Shown here: positions 1-12,657 of the stretch, piece after piece
Layout of the letters: each line of letters starts with the position of its first letter
Numbering within the stretch: position 1 is the stretch's first letter
Assembly: GCA_019096065.1 (NCBI GenBank)
Contig: JAGUCH010000007.1
Span: forward strand, 6,470,501 to 6,534,500
From: Paracyclopina nana
Taxonomy: Eukaryota; Arthropoda; Copepoda; Cyclopoida; Cyclopettidae
DNA length: 64,000 nucleotides
Reading direction: 5' to 3'
Notes under the pieces: generated by a model
The model's database searches: none
Told to the model about the DNA's origin: nothing
What the model saw: only the letters and a program-made list of their open reading frames with translations
Translations under genes and position numbers: made by a program

Positions 1-398
1 TCTAGAAAGCTCTGATATCTTTATGCTTGCAGAAGTTAAGATCAATGTGTGTGTATTGAGCCATTTTATACAGGAATGCTAAAGTTTTGGCAGTACAAGC
101 CTATAAATTGCCTCAAGTTTGCAGAGTTCTCACAATAACTTTGCCTCAATGGCCATTGAGCTGCTTTAATTAATTGACACTCACAACTAGCCTCACAACA
201 ACTTTGGGAACATTTTTGGACCTTGGCAGAGAAAGATAGCACCATCAAGAGCATTTGACAGAAATATCTTTCAATACAAGCCAGCTTTGTTTACCCCTAG
301 CCAACAGCAATTGCTGTATCCCAGGTGTAATTAGTAATAGTCTAGATTGATGCATCACCAAGGCATATTGTGTCTATCATTATTACATTTTTACTTAG

Positions 399-2314
399 CC
401 ATTTCCCAACGAGGAATTGCGGTGAAGATCATTCACACATCCAATCACACAGATGAAGAAGCCTATGACACCAGTGACCTGAAAAGACTCAATCCTGACT
501 TAGTGGAAGTCAGAAGCATCAATGTAGCTCAACTGCTCAACAGTGTTGGCGTTTTGCATTCAAAATTGCTCATAGCTGACAGGAAGCACTTTTATCTGGG
601 ATCTGCGAACCTCAGTGACAGGCAAGACAAAATGAAATTTCTCTGGGGATGAAAGAGAGGAGACTTGCTTAGGTCATCTGACGCAATTTTAGTAATCTTA
701 ATTCAGTTATCAGAACTGGAAGCAAGCCTCATTTTTTGTCAAAGTAATTTTTGATCAAAGTGATTGGTCAAAAATTCACTTTTTAAAAAAGGCACAAGCC
801 CCTTCTAAGGTTGCATTTCAGAGGGCCAAGAGTTCATTGCATCTACTTGATGCTAAAGTAGACATTTTTGTCTCCATAGAGGGCTGACCAAGACCAAGGA
901 GATGGGCGTTTTGGTGACCATGTGCCAGAGGCTGGGTGAGGACGCGGCCAAACTTTTTGAAGTCTATTGGGAAATGGCCAAAAGCCAGCGAGTACCCAAA
1001 GTTTGGCCTCCTGGCTTTGCCTCTGAAATCAACCTGGTCTCACCTCAGCTAATTGAAAACATGGAAACTGGACACTATGCCAAAGTTTACCTGGGCTCTT
1101 CTCCCAAGCCGTTTTGTCCCTATGGACGCACTGACGATTTGAGTGCCATCATTGACACAATTGACAAGGCTCAAAAGTTCGTCTACATCTCAGTAGCAGA
1201 TTATGTTCCTATGAGGATTTTTGGGCTCAGAGAGTACTGGCCCTTGATTGATGACAGGCTGAGAATGGGTATGAAAGAAGACAGGTTTTGTTGACATTCC
1301 CATTGTTGGCACTCAGCTGACAACCGCGAGCATAGCTTTTTAGGGCCATAAATCTGCCTCTGCATGACAATTTTCTCTCCAGGTTTTAATCGGCTTTAAG
1401 CCCAGTAAAAGTATTAGAAATGAAATTTGTGTCTTGCACCTACTCCAATTTTCAAAGCAGCCATAAGAATGGAAAGTTTTCAAAATATTTCCAGGACTAT
1501 ATTTTCCCACATTTTTGCTGCTTTAAGAATTTCATTACACTGTTCTCATCATCAAAAGTTCATTACTTGCAGCTACTTTGTTGAAAAGTTAATTAGGTAA
1601 AACTAAGAAATTAGGGAAAATAGGGAAGACAAAGCACAACATCAAATCAAGCATCTTTGTAGCTAGTTGCTTCAATTAATCCACATACATCATATTAATC
1701 AACTATGTATGTAGCTCATGATCTTCTTTGTTTTTTAGCTGCCATCAATCGCAACGTGACTGTTAAGCTTCTGGTTAGTGATCGAGCCAACTCAAAGCCA
1801 TACATGAAACGGCTTCTTCGGTCGCTTGTAGCTCTCAATGGTCTGAGGCTATCGGTCAAGATTGAAATAAAGCTGTTCTCAGTAAGAAGTGAGGCAGCCA
1901 TAAAAAATACTATACCATCTTCTTCTTACAGGCAGATATTCCTGGCTTTAGAAGCAGTCACAATAAGTTTATGGTTACTGAAAAAGTAGGCTACATAGGT
2001 GAGCTAAATACAAGAATAATAATATACTGGCTTGGGAAATGTGAAGAAGGTCTCTCTCTCTCTCTCCTTTGTTGATGTGTGGTCTCAGGTAGATGTATGG
2101 CCTTCTGAATTTGTAATGTCCTCTTTTATCTTTAGGAACTTCAAATTGGACCAAAGACTACTTCCTGCAGACTGCAGGCTTGGCCTTCATTTTTGAATCC
2201 GCTGGCAAATCATCCTCGGGCAAATCGAAAGGGAAAGATGTTCGCGAAAAACTTGTCGATGTTTTCAACAGAGATTGGAACTCCCAATGGGCAAAAGTTT
2301 TATCTCCAGCTTGA
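399..2314 (+). CDS. PLD3/PLD4-like phospholipase D-family protein, 3' part
   Basis: Coding exons 399-621, 880-1268, 1739-1881, 1932-1998 and 2136-2314 join in phase and give the last 332 residues; earlier exons lie before the window. The first HKD motif is in exon 1 (LHSKLLIAD followed by FYLGSANL) and the second in exons 4-5 (HNKFMVTE followed by YIGTSNW). The second has Glu in place of the HKD Asp, as in the PLD3/PLD4 subfamily. The order HKD1, a Pro/Trp-rich linker, a GRT-D-L segment, HKD2, and a C-terminal F-x-R-D-W is the PLD3 layout. By family knowledge these are type II membrane glycoproteins of the endolysosome, acting as 5' exonucleases on single-stranded nucleic acid and in lysosomal phospholipid synthesis, so classical PLD activity should not be assumed. 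Intron 1 (622-879) begins with GC, not GT; the join restores Arg and the conserved LTKTKEMGV stretch. An ATTAAA lies about 45 bases after the stop. Confidence 0.88.
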
Positions 2315-4098
2315 TCTAGTTGTCTTTTCCCCTCTTAAAAAGCACCAAACGAGCTGTTATTAAAGCTTAGATTTTTGGTAACTTATTTTTCCCTATGAAA
2401 CTTCCATAGTAATGATTTTTGAGCATGAAAACCTGCTCATTACCCAAATGTCAACAAAATAATGAGACTCAAATGTCATCTCTTTTAAACTGGTTTTCAC
2501 AGATGTGCACTAAAACAGTAGGCTTTTAAAAAAATGCAGCCTTATAAGGTCTTATTCTTTTCCTGTTTTGACAGCTTGTGGAAATAATGAACCACTTGGA
2601 CAACTTCAGAGAGATTTATTGAAGAAGTGAATGGGTTTGGAATGTAATGAATTTATCGGTTTTCTTCCCTTTTGTAGGCTTGAGAGTAACATTTTTCAGC
2701 CTGGTTATTATTTAAAGTTCCTTGTGCTAGTGTAGAATTTTCAGTCATGTGACATTTATAAATGATGAGGGCTTTACATTCACGCAAAGGTTTAATGCTC
2801 GAAAATATAGCAGTTGTTGATGGTATCCATCATGTGTATCTTCTTTGCCTTGAACACAACAACCATATTTCAACAATTTTGGTCAGTTGTTGGACTGCTG
2901 GCCAATTTGTCAGATGAGTTGGATGCCAAAAGTCGAGTTTCATTTCCAGGAGAGCTGAAAATAGCAGAATTTATTTTGGCTTGATCTCATTTTTTAAGCT
3001 CTTGCATGTCAATAAAACAGATAAGCTGACAAAAGCTGAGATTAAACGCAGATTTTCGAGGTTACATGTAAAGCTTAGGTTTCTAAGCTGCATGGTTGCC
3101 CAACCACCCAAATATCTATCTAAAAACTAGCATATACAAGCAATTGGGAATCCAAAGCCTTCAACTTGTTAAGCATTATAGGATAATGACCTTAATTATC
3201 AATGTAAGTAGGAAAGTATCATGAAAAATGGGTTTGAAATAAGAAATTAAACAGCCAAGTGTTTTGCCCTAAAAAAGTGCTTGTTAACAGCAAGCAAGCA
3301 GCTGAGCTGATGCATCTTTGAAAGTGGCATTTTCAGGTGATTTTTGACTTCTTTCGAGTGGAGTAAGCGAGCCTCAATTTGCCTCAAGTTTTTCATTTTA
3401 ACTCAAACCATGGTTCACTTCTGCAGAACTGCTCATTAAAATCAGTTGCTTAGAGGTGATCCGTTAATAAATAGAAAGGCAAATCATAACAATACAACGC
3501 CTACTTGCGATCAAATGCGGGAAACATTTACTGGTAAACGGAAGCTGACCACCAATTTGTTTTAAAATCGTTTTACTTAATTTGAGGCAAAAAAAAACTT
3601 ATGAGCATCATGTATGAGCTAACTGAGTAAAAGAATGCCAAGGTTTCTACATATCTCATCTTGAAAATAATTTAAATAGTTTAAATAATCATTATTGTTT
3701 CAATACAAGAATTGCCATCATATAAAAATCAATACACTTTGCTAAAAAGTGTAAGGCGGGGGTTGTTTCGTTCTATGCCTTATAGGCTGACTCAAATACA
3801 AACAAAAAAAAACCAGCAAGCGTCAAACCAATGTGCCCTGAGCAACGTAACTTGCAATTCGCCAGAAATTAGTAAAAGCAGCCTTTTTTTAGATATACGA
3901 TTAAGAAACTATCTTTATCTGGTAGCGATGTCACAATGTCCGTTTCATTGTAAGTTTTGCCCGTGACGGCCGAAAGGAAGCTGCATAGCAAATGTTATTG
4001 TTATGATTTGCATTTCTATATACTTATGTAGAAGTTTAGGGGTGACTAAATTTAAGTGGCTTTTTTTGGCAATTTTTACCACAAGTGGAAAAATCAGC
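2315..4098. other. Convergent intergenic region, no gene seen
   Basis: This stretch lies between the stop of the PLD-like gene and the stop of the GPCR on the opposite strand, so it holds both 3' ends. It is AT-rich. I see an ATTAAA near 2359 that could end the PLD transcript, but no convincing coding exon, RNA gene or long repeat. Confidence 0.5.
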
Positions 4099-7000
4099 TT
4101 ACTCTGCCTCATCTTCCTCATCGTCTTTGTCAGTTCGCCCATTTGCAACTTGAGTGAAGCAAGTGTCGGAGACTCTTCTTGTCACTGTGTTGAATTCGCT
4201 CATTTGATACTGGTTATGTCCATTTCCGCTCACTCCAACGCTGCTACTTGGCCAGAATCTGTCTTTGAACCGAGCCCATGATTGACGCAGCAAGTTTCTG
4301 GTCTAGAACGATGAACAATTAGGTTGATTAGCAACTGCCTTCACTCATCCAAAAATAGTTTGAAGGTAAATCAAGCATTGGGGGAATCTTTGCTAAAAGT
4401 TTGCTCTTGTCAGCTGTGAAAATTGGCCCAATTTTTTTTCTTGGCAAAGTTGCCGTCTCTTTCTTAAGTAAACCCATCTGACATCTGATAAGAGATTTAT
4501 GGATTTTGTGAACATTGCAGACAGTGTATAAAAATGTGTCTCGTGGAAATGCAAAGGACATTTCAGGTTGGTATTATGCATGTAACAGCCTACTTTCATT
4601 AATTTTCTCCTTGAGAACATTCAAGAATGATGCCATATACCAACAAGCTTCTGGGCTCTAAAGGATGCATTCACTCTGGGGGAAAACAGGTGGTTTGTGC
4701 TTTTGGTGAAAGCCCAGGCTTATTTCAGAGAAAAGTGTTATTGCCAAATTGGGTTTGCATACAAATTGTTTATAAGCAGATAATTAACTGCTTTCTAATG
4801 AGATTAGTTGTCCTTAGGACCTCTTGAAGCAGCTCTAGTTGTTGTTGCTGCACCAAACATGCAACATGAAAATCCTGGTTCAACAACAACAACTGCCATT
4901 CATTATACCTACAGAGCAGTAATTTGAAAGCAGATCAAGAATAAAAAATAATCTTGCTTATTTGCCCAAAAATACAGGTAATTTCAGGCCTAAAAGAGGT
5001 CTTATTGATTAGCAGTCAGAATCAGCAAAAAGCCTTGGTTAGCTTGATATGTTTCAACTTTGGTGCCATTTTTTCATGCCAACAAAAGAAACTGCAGCAA
5101 TACTTTTTGTAGTAGCAGGGTGACATAAATGGGAGAGAGTCAGGACAAAAAAAAATCCAAGTCATTGTGCAGGTTTTACCTTGTGTCAACACCAAATAGC
5201 ACAATTGCAAAATATGGCAACAGCAATTAATTAAGGGGGACATTGAGGCTTTTTTAGTTGTTGTTGTCACAGTGTTGGTGGAGAGAATTCGCTGCATGAA
5301 CTTGGAGTTGGTCATCTGATCCACGTGGGTGGTCAGTTTGAACTGGCTGAGCTGGCACGGATGTGAACTGAGCCCCACCAGCCACTGTGTGCATGTGGCC
5401 CTCTATAGTTGTATGCCTTTGACGAATATTAGCAATGGACCGACTTAACAAGGCGATAATCTATAAAACAGACATCAGAAGATCATGCACCTCCAAAGCT
5501 ACCTAGTAATGCGCTGTTCATCTACAAATCTTGACAAAGTTTTCACCTGAAGCTTTTAAGCTTCAATTTGGGAAACTGACAACAAAACTGAAGGATGACA
5601 ATCATGTCTCATAAAAGCGATTTGAATAGACAACAGTATCATAACAAAAACATACCATCTACCGACATTTTTGAATAAACACTTGGGAGTTGAGCTCAAA
5701 ATTTAGTTTCGTTTCGATGAGTCAAGCCACTTCTTTTAGGGCGAATAATTACTTAAAAACGGTTACTTTTTATTTTAGAATCAGGACTCTAAATCTTGAT
5801 ATTAAGTATCTTATAGTAATCAAAGATTTTTAACTATTTTATTTTTTGCGCAGTGCTTTAAAAAGTTTGATTAAACTAATTTGCTTTACTCGTTTATTTC
5901 GAACTACTATTTGTGCCGCAAAAAAGCAGCAGCAACTCACTTTTTTTCTTAAGCAAATTCAGCTGAAAATCCCAGATGTTGCCCATTAAGGCCGCTAGGA
6001 TCGCCCTACATCAATGTTATTGTTATGATACAGATGTGAATTAGCTTGCTTGTCAAAAGTTACAAACGTTAAGCATGGATTTTTAAAATTATAACATCAA
6101 GTCATTTTTGTGTAGATGAACAACACATATGGCATACAGGGATTTGTGCAAAACAAGTGATCTTAATTTTCATTTCCTTTTCTTGTGAGTAACATCAATT
6201 TCCAAAGTTACCCAAACTAGTCATTTTGGTGCAAGACATCAGTGAAATATGGTTAGAAACATGAATAGTAGTAGCTAAGTAATGGGTAATTTAAGGGCTG
6301 GGAAAAGAACATCGAAATTCCCTTATGAAAAAAGTTTTCCTTTCCTGCGCTACAAGTGCAGCACAGTAGTGCTTACCTCTCCATTTCTGTAGCAAAATGC
6401 TATTGCCACCATGAGCCCTTGAAGACCATCCAGAGCTATGTTGAGGTACTTGTAGAATGTGAGCCAGATGCAGTGGCCATTTTGAGGCCGGTACAGAGTG
6501 AGCAGCCAATGAAGGCCGAAAAGGGGCAAAAGTACAACGGTGGCCTTCACAGCTTTCCTGCAATGCATCGTAGCAATTAGCTATCATCATCTTTAATGAG
6601 AATTGGGTCTAACCTGAAGTGAGCTGGCTCATTAGCATGAGGTGCTCTCAATTTGGTGACGAGTATGCGGAAAATGTTGATGAAAAACACAAAGTTTGCG
6701 AGGATACATGCCAGCCCTGGAGCCATGTAGATCCATTCCACATATGAATCTGAGGCTGGCAGGGCCCAGCACATTCTGTTGTCATTCCACCATCTAAGAA
6801 TGGCATACAAAAAGCAAGGAACCATCGGAAGTCCTGTAAGCATGATTTTATAATTATAATATAGATAATAGTAGTGAATTAATGTTTTATTTTGTGCTGA
6901 ATTTTGCATTTGTTGGTAAAAGCCCGTTCTCATATTTTTCTAGCTAGGAGGTCGTTCTCATATTGCCGGAAAAAGCTAAGTTAAGGTAAAATTAGCTAAG

Positions 7001-9625
7001 CTAAGGTAAAAATTATGCAACGAAAACCGGTTATTTCGCTCAACATTCACAAAAAGCAGCTACTTTGCTTGAAATATTGAGCGTTTGCTTAGCTATTTTT
7101 ACCTTAGCTTAGCTATTTTCACCTTAGCTTAGCTTTTTCCGGCAATATGAGAACGGCCTAGGCTCCCATAATGTTAAGCAAGGCTCTTTGGAGGCGCGTA
7201 TCTCAAAAACTACTGAGCCGATCGGCACCAAACTTGGTAGGATTCGTCAGTGGACCCTAATTATTGTTCATGACAAAATTCATCCAGATTGAAGGCCGAT
7301 TAGTGGAGGCCATTAAATGTTGAGCAAAGCTGCCTAGCTTCAAATTTTAAACGGCCTCCAGTCGGGGGCCTCGGATATCAACCAAATTTGGCACACAATC
7401 GTAGATAGTCTTACTGAAGAGTCCTACCAAGTTTGGTTCCAAACGCCTCTGTTATTCTTGGGTTATTCGCTTCCAAAGAGCCTTGCTTAACTTCGAAGAG
7501 CTTTGCTTAACTAATATGAGAACGGGCTTATTTTAACAGCTTGAGCAATGGATTTCAAGATTAATTCAAGCACATTAACTTACCCCAGCCAATGGAGAGG
7601 ATGAAAATCAGGCTTCGCTCCTCTTCAAAAGTGTTGGCCAAAAGCCTGTGCAAATAGTATCCCTCACAAAACATCCACGTGTAATTGGTCAGTCGGAAGT
7701 ATTTGGTCAACATCATGAGCAACTGGCATCCAAATGTGTTCTAGAAAAAAAGGTGCTTTCTAATTTACATTTTGTCAAGGCTGAGCAACTTTCACTCTAT
7801 GTAATGTCCCACCACTAGCCTAATGAGTAAAGTTCTCACATACTCTTGGACAGGTGCTGTCATTGTGAATTCTTGATAGCTTTGCATGCTCAAAAAGTGC
7901 CCAAAAGTGGCTGCTTTCACCTCACAAACGTACCTGCTCAAGCAGTGATTTTTGTGGCTGGCCATCTTGGATGTAAGGCAGGAAAATGGCACTTTTGAAT
8001 GTTATCATGGAGACACAGTGGAGCAAAAGGGAGGCAAACAAGTTCTTGTGGATGGCAATTCTGGGCACTCTCAAGACCCTGCAACAATTAATGTATCAGC
8101 CTTTCAAAAGTGCTCGCCAAGCAGAAAGAGCTGGGGAAAAATGGTCGAGTTGTAATCTCGTTCAATGGGAATCCAGGCTTACTTGTAAGCGAAAAAAATG
8201 ATGATGGCGGGCGTTAGAGCAACCACAGAAATCCCGTACAAAGCTACGTGCACGTGTTCTTGAGTCAAGTGGGCATTGACACGACTGCAAGTCTTGTAGT
8301 TGGTCCACTCTCCGCTGCTGTTGCTGTAAAACCATCGCCCATCTCCCATGCATTGCTTCTCAGCATAACCTGATAGCACAGAATAAACAAGGAGATCATT
8401 TGACCCTAATGTAACGTTCATCTATGCCATGCTCTGAACATAAAAAATAAAACAATCATGCATATGTCGGCAAAATGCTTATATGAAAGGCAAAGTAAAA
8501 AATGTCTTCAAAGGATAATTTGAAGTTTGTCCAAAACATGTGGAAAAGTCAGTTGAAATTCCGGAATCTGAATTCAAATGAGTGAACTTCTTTCTCAATG
8601 TTGATTTCCTGTTTCTAAAGAATAGCCCAAATTAGGGCCAAAAAGGTCAGTAAAAGCTTGCGTAAGTTTGCTTTTTAGCCTAAAAAACTTTATTTTGGCC
8701 TGACATTTGACTACAAAATCACATATTAAGGAGCTGAACTGAAAAGGGCCATGTATAAAGGAGAAAGTTTCTTTGTCGTTCTATAAAAGCTCTAGAAGAA
8801 GCAAAAGAGGTGTGGAACATGGCAGCGATTAATGAGCCAAGGGTGTGAAAAAGTTCAACTTACGTCCACATTGGTACTGGTCAATTAGGTTGTTTTTCCC
8901 ACCTCCTCCACTTCCACCAGAATGAAAATAAATGTGTGAAGGGCAAGGTTGGTACTCCACACTGCCAGGGTTGCCTCCATCTGGCCAACATTGCCATCCA
9001 TCCCATGTGGCAGGGCACACATGTCTCATGGGCTCAGGTCTTTCCCTCACCTCTTGGTTAAGAAATGAAAACAAGTGAGAGGTTGCGTGATTTGTTTTGA
9101 TTTGGCAGTTGCGCGCTCACCTTGCTGCTTGGACAGCATCAGCTGACAACACTCCACTGCAGCTTTGCAGCAATCTCTCCAGAGTTCCATGCCAAAGTCC
9201 TCGTTGAAACTTTCCAACAAAGGACTCTCTGGGTCTGAAGCATTGGCTATGATCTGAAAATGAGAAAATTGCTCTCAAAAGTTCCATCTTGCTGGGTATA
9301 TTAAGAGGCCCATTTTTTGCTCATTTTCCACTTGATGGCAGGAGAAGTGTTTTGCTTTAATTTTTACCATCGTTTGGCCATTGGAGAGCCTTGCTCCCGT
9401 TCTGGCTGCCACTCGTTGGCCTTCACTGGTCAGATTCCACTTGGAGTAAACCGTTTTGAACTTGGTAATGGGCATGTAGATGTAGCAGAGTGCACAAGTT
9501 TCTGCATTAAACTCGTCAGGATCGAGATAAAGGCCTCGAGAACGGCAGCGTTGCTCTCCATTGCCATGAACAAGGAGGGCAAAGCAGGAGAGGAAAACTA
9601 GGAAAGGAGGCACAAAATTGTGCAT
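4099..9625 (-). CDS. Class B1 (secretin-family) peptide hormone GPCR
   Basis: Nine coding exons on the minus strand: 9368-9625, 9121-9253, 8864-9052, 8183-8369, 7934-8078, 7584-7740, 6614-6833, 6377-6557, 4099-4302, giving about 557 aa. The start MHNFVPPFLVFLSCFALLV is a signal peptide. A W-x3-CC-x3-(V)-x-CC segment precedes a canonical hormone-receptor domain (CPATWDGWQCWPDGG ... CMGDGRWF ... W-x-NYKTC). Seven transmembrane segments follow, with the TM3 stretch MFCEGYYLHRLL, NFVFFINIFRILVTKLR before loop 3, and RKAVKATVVLLPLFGLHWLL into TM6. The C-terminal exon (LLRQSWARFK...) ends in an acidic EDEAE tail. Such receptors signal mostly through Gs and cAMP. The sequence fits the calcitonin/DH31, CRF/DH44 and PDF receptor cluster, and I cannot choose among them. 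An ATG-proximal 3' splice site suggests a further 5' UTR exon. The 2.07-kb last intron carries transposon copy A (5622-6048), and the intron at 6834-7583 carries nested MITEs. Confidence 0.9.
5622..6048. mobile_element. MITE family 1, copy A
   Basis: A non-autonomous DNA element of about 425 bp in the last GPCR intron. Its inverted ends both contain GTATCATAACAA (left end near 5628, right end as its complement near 6030). Internally it shares long similarity with 15113-15655 and 17166-17580, for example TTGGGAGTTGAGCTCAA near one end and a CCCAGMTGTTG block near the other. This copy is inverted relative to those two. No transposase is present. Confidence 0.7.
6922..7530. mobile_element. MITE family 2 interrupted by a MITE of family 3
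   Basis: The outer element has ends GCCCGTTCTCATATT and its complement (TATGAGAACGGGC at about 7516-7530). It carries the same interior as copies at 46612-46995 and 49209-49578, including ACTGAGCCGATCGGCACC. It is split at about 6952 by a second element of about 210 bp with ends AGG(C/T)CGTTCTC / GAGAACGGCCT. That insertion separates CTAGCTAGG from AGGCTCC, which are contiguous in the 46.6-kb copy, leaving a 3-bp AGG duplication. Both lie in a GPCR intron. Confidence 0.7.
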
Positions 9626-10124
9626 CCCTGCTGAAAAAGACAACGAGTTTATTGATAACATGTAAACTTGAACAGTTGGAAGAAAATGCCAATAGCACAC
9701 AGATAGAGAGGATTTTGACTCCAATTTGCATATATTGGAGAGATTTCCAAAGCCAGCTTTCTCTTTTCAATTACTTGGCACATCTGTCTATCTAATGGAC
9801 TTTTTAAGACCAAAAATGGAGGGATTTGCCTATCATAAATCCAGGCCTGAATTGGCCATTTATCTGAACTTGAAAAGCATTTTCTCTCTGTTGCTTTTAG
9901 AAGTAGCCTCCTTATTCTTCTTCTTGTGCTTGTATGGCCTCAGTACATGATGCTTTCATGTACTTCAATTTTTTTTCCATGGAGAAATTGTAATTCTTTC
10001 TCGAGATAAATTGCCATCTGCCAAGCTCTCAGATCTCAAAAAAACTTTTATTATGGAAGGAAATTTATGAAGCTAGCGAGATAATTGCAGTAAAGTATGC
10101 CGCAAAGAATTTCCCTGCTTATAG

Positions 10125-10560
10125 GCCACATTGACTTGAAGAAGGTCCTAACCCAAACTCTTTACAACACCTAAAAAATATACATTTTCTGAAATCTTAT
10201 GTTTTTAGGGTTCATTTGGTAGTAATTTAAAAATCCTGGCCTATGGCTTCCCATAACATATAATTTTCATAAACGCGCCTACAGTTTATTATTTAGCATA
10301 GCTATATATCCGTTTCTGTTCATCCTAGCCATTTTACTATGAAGTAACTTAAGTTTTATTTTTGAATTTTTGTGGGGGTCATTGAAGCTAACCTTCCCCA
10401 AAAAACGAGCCGTTTTTGCGCAAAACGTATTTAAATTTTTTATGTTATTGTAAGCGATACTGCCAGGATTTTTATTTTATCACCAAATGAACCCTTGGGA
10501 CATAAGCTTTGAGAAAATATATAGCTTGGGTTAGGTCCTTTGCCAAGTCAATGTGAGGCC
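10125..10560. mobile_element. Foldback element with inverted ends of about 100 bp
   Basis: The left end GGCCACATTGACTTG...AAGGTCCTAACCCAA is mirrored at the right end by TTGGGTTAGGTCCTT...CAAGTCAATGTGAGGCC. Similarity continues inward through a TTCATTTGGT/ACCAAATGAA block and a CCTGG motif. No open frame spans it. The arms form a near-continuous hairpin, so it is probably a MITE or foldback transposon. Confidence 0.7.
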
Positions 10561-12431
10561 TAAAACTGCATGCCGACTTCGTTTCGAGCTTCTTTCACCA
10601 GATTGTCAAAATGAGCTTTTGTTGCACCTGTGCTTGAGTGGAGCGCCGGGACGCTGGGCTAAGATCGAAATTTTAAGATCGAATTTTCAAGCCTAATGAT
10701 ACTATGTTTGCCAAGATGTTCATTATCCTACTCTCAAACAAAGAGCAATGAAAAATCATGGAAATAACATGTTCAGAACTTATGAACTGCTCAGCAGTCT
10801 CAGCTAATAGTAATAGAGTTTTGGACCCATTAGGGCTCAAAAGCAGGAAACGCTTGACATTTAAAGACAATCGGGTGCTTTTGTTGATTGTTGAACTCTG
10901 CTTTATTTATTTTCATAGTTTGTTTAGTTTTTTTGAGCTTTGCATATCTTTTTTCGGCAGTATGAGATTGATTTGAACCATTGGAGAACATAATAAACGG
11001 TGAAAACAGCTTTTCAAGTTCCATAAGCAAAAATTGTGGTATTAATTTCAATTCGATCTTAAGACACTGAAGGTTCAGCTCTAAAAATCCTATCAATTCG
11101 GCTTAGAATCCCCCGAATTCGGTCTTATTTTCCGCGCTCCAAAACATCTCTTGAAAATGTTAAATTGAACTATGAGTTGCGATTATCCACTTGCTTTTGA
11201 GTTGATGTGATTATTAGCATCATATATTTCAAAATTCCTTGATACATTTTTATGCTAAGAAAAAGAGCTCTCTGTTAACTTCATTTTTAGAGCCTTTTGA
11301 TGTTTTGAGCACTATATTTCTTGTTTTCCCTCGTTGCCTTGTAGCTAATTTTAGGCTTGCATGCGAAGCAGGTTCCCTTTGAAACTCCAAAAAATGTGCA
11401 CTAAACATTGAAGCATTTTTATTGCAAGCACTTTTTTACTGTTGCTTTCAGCAAGAGTCTGGTGAAAGAATATGTAAGACACAATACATCTGAACACATG
11501 CTCATTAATTTTTGTTTTCCCGCACCCTCAAAATAACATTGCCTTACCATAATGTAAGCATCAGTCAAGCCTGATAAATAGAGAAGACTGAGCCACATTT
11601 TGAAGGCTTGGCCCAACTTGCCATTTTTTACACACGACGAGGAAGAAAGATCAAACCAGTTGGCTGTATCCAAAAAAAGGGCTCAGCAAAGTTTTACTTT
11701 TCTCCTTTGGATTAGTTCACTAAGCCTCGATAGTTTGCCCTGAAACAGCGTACCAAAACTGAGCCACTGTAAGCATCATTGTACCCAACTTTGAAATACA
11801 TACTACAATAAAAGCTACATGTAATTATCTCAATGTATTCAGAGTAATCTCCTTCATGAAGCAGTCAGCTTTCTTAGCTGTATCCCTCCTATTTTGGTCA
11901 CTGCATAAGTAGTACACACATATTGAATTATTTATGCATTGCTGTCAGTGCTTTCCAACTAAGGTTGGGAAACGAGCCTTGTTGCTTACCTGAACTTTGA
12001 GGTTTGCGCGAATAAATCGGTGCGTTGGGTTGTTCTCGACTTGATGCTCTTGACTGATGCTGAGAAAGATGCGAAAAATGCGAGGAGAGTAAAAGCGCAT
12101 CCGCTCTCCAAAGCCTCTACATAATAATAAAATGTTGGTGGGGATAGCTACATTGAAGGTGTCTTTCTTCAAAGCATGTTCATACACTGAATTTGCCAAG
12201 TCTATATCTTTTTTTGGCCAATTTTTCCAAGCTCAAAAGCCTTTTGAAAAGAGTCTGTATTTTCCTCTAGCTTAAGAGTAGTACTTTATTTAAAGTTGCC
12301 ATATAAAATGATATTGCCTTGCTCTGTTAAAATTGAGAAACTGGATTTTTGACACCATATTTTGCTGGGAAATGCATGGCAACGATTTGCAGAAAGATGT
12401 GAATTTTCCTGCTCGCTTCACGCTCAAGAGA

Positions 12432-12657
12432 TTTAGGCCTGGTTCACCTGCGATATTATGATCAATATATCGAACGATATTATGCTGATATTTGCAAATA
12501 TCAGGTACTTCCAACATCATTTTTTAGATTTTTTCTTCGAATTCGGTCTTTTGGCACCAAAAGCCATCCTACAACAGTATCTAATTTCTCAGTTTCTTAG
12601 TATTTCGCTCCGATATTTTGTCAAAATATCTGATATTATGAGCAGGTGAACCATGCC
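12432..12657. mobile_element. Short MITE with 3-bp TTA target duplication
   Basis: Ends are GGCCTGGTTCACCTGC and, on the other strand, GGCATGGTTCACCTGC. TTA flanks both sides, which fits PIF/Harbinger-type insertion. Internal GATATTATG and CAAATATCAG motifs repeat in opposite orientation. Confidence 0.65.

Noticed and set aside
1..398. An earlier PLD exon at about 296-332 between a CCTAG and a CCAGGTG
   Set aside because: Only about 35 bp, and its translation does not match the expected upstream PLD3 sequence.
5022..5457. Minus-strand open frames as the C-terminal tail of the GPCR
   Set aside because: The exon at 4099-4302 joins in phase after the NGE motif and encodes a typical class B juxtamembrane helix (LLRQSWARFK). 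The 5.0-5.5 kb frames have no such feature and lie in its intron.
4099..9625. Assigning the receptor specifically as a DH31, DH44 or PDF receptor
   Set aside because: The transmembrane motifs are shared by all three; a phylogeny is needed.
11419..12199. Minus-strand open frames with splice-like borders as a separate gene
   Set aside because: The two candidate exons do not join in phase and match no family. At most one may be a 5' UTR exon.
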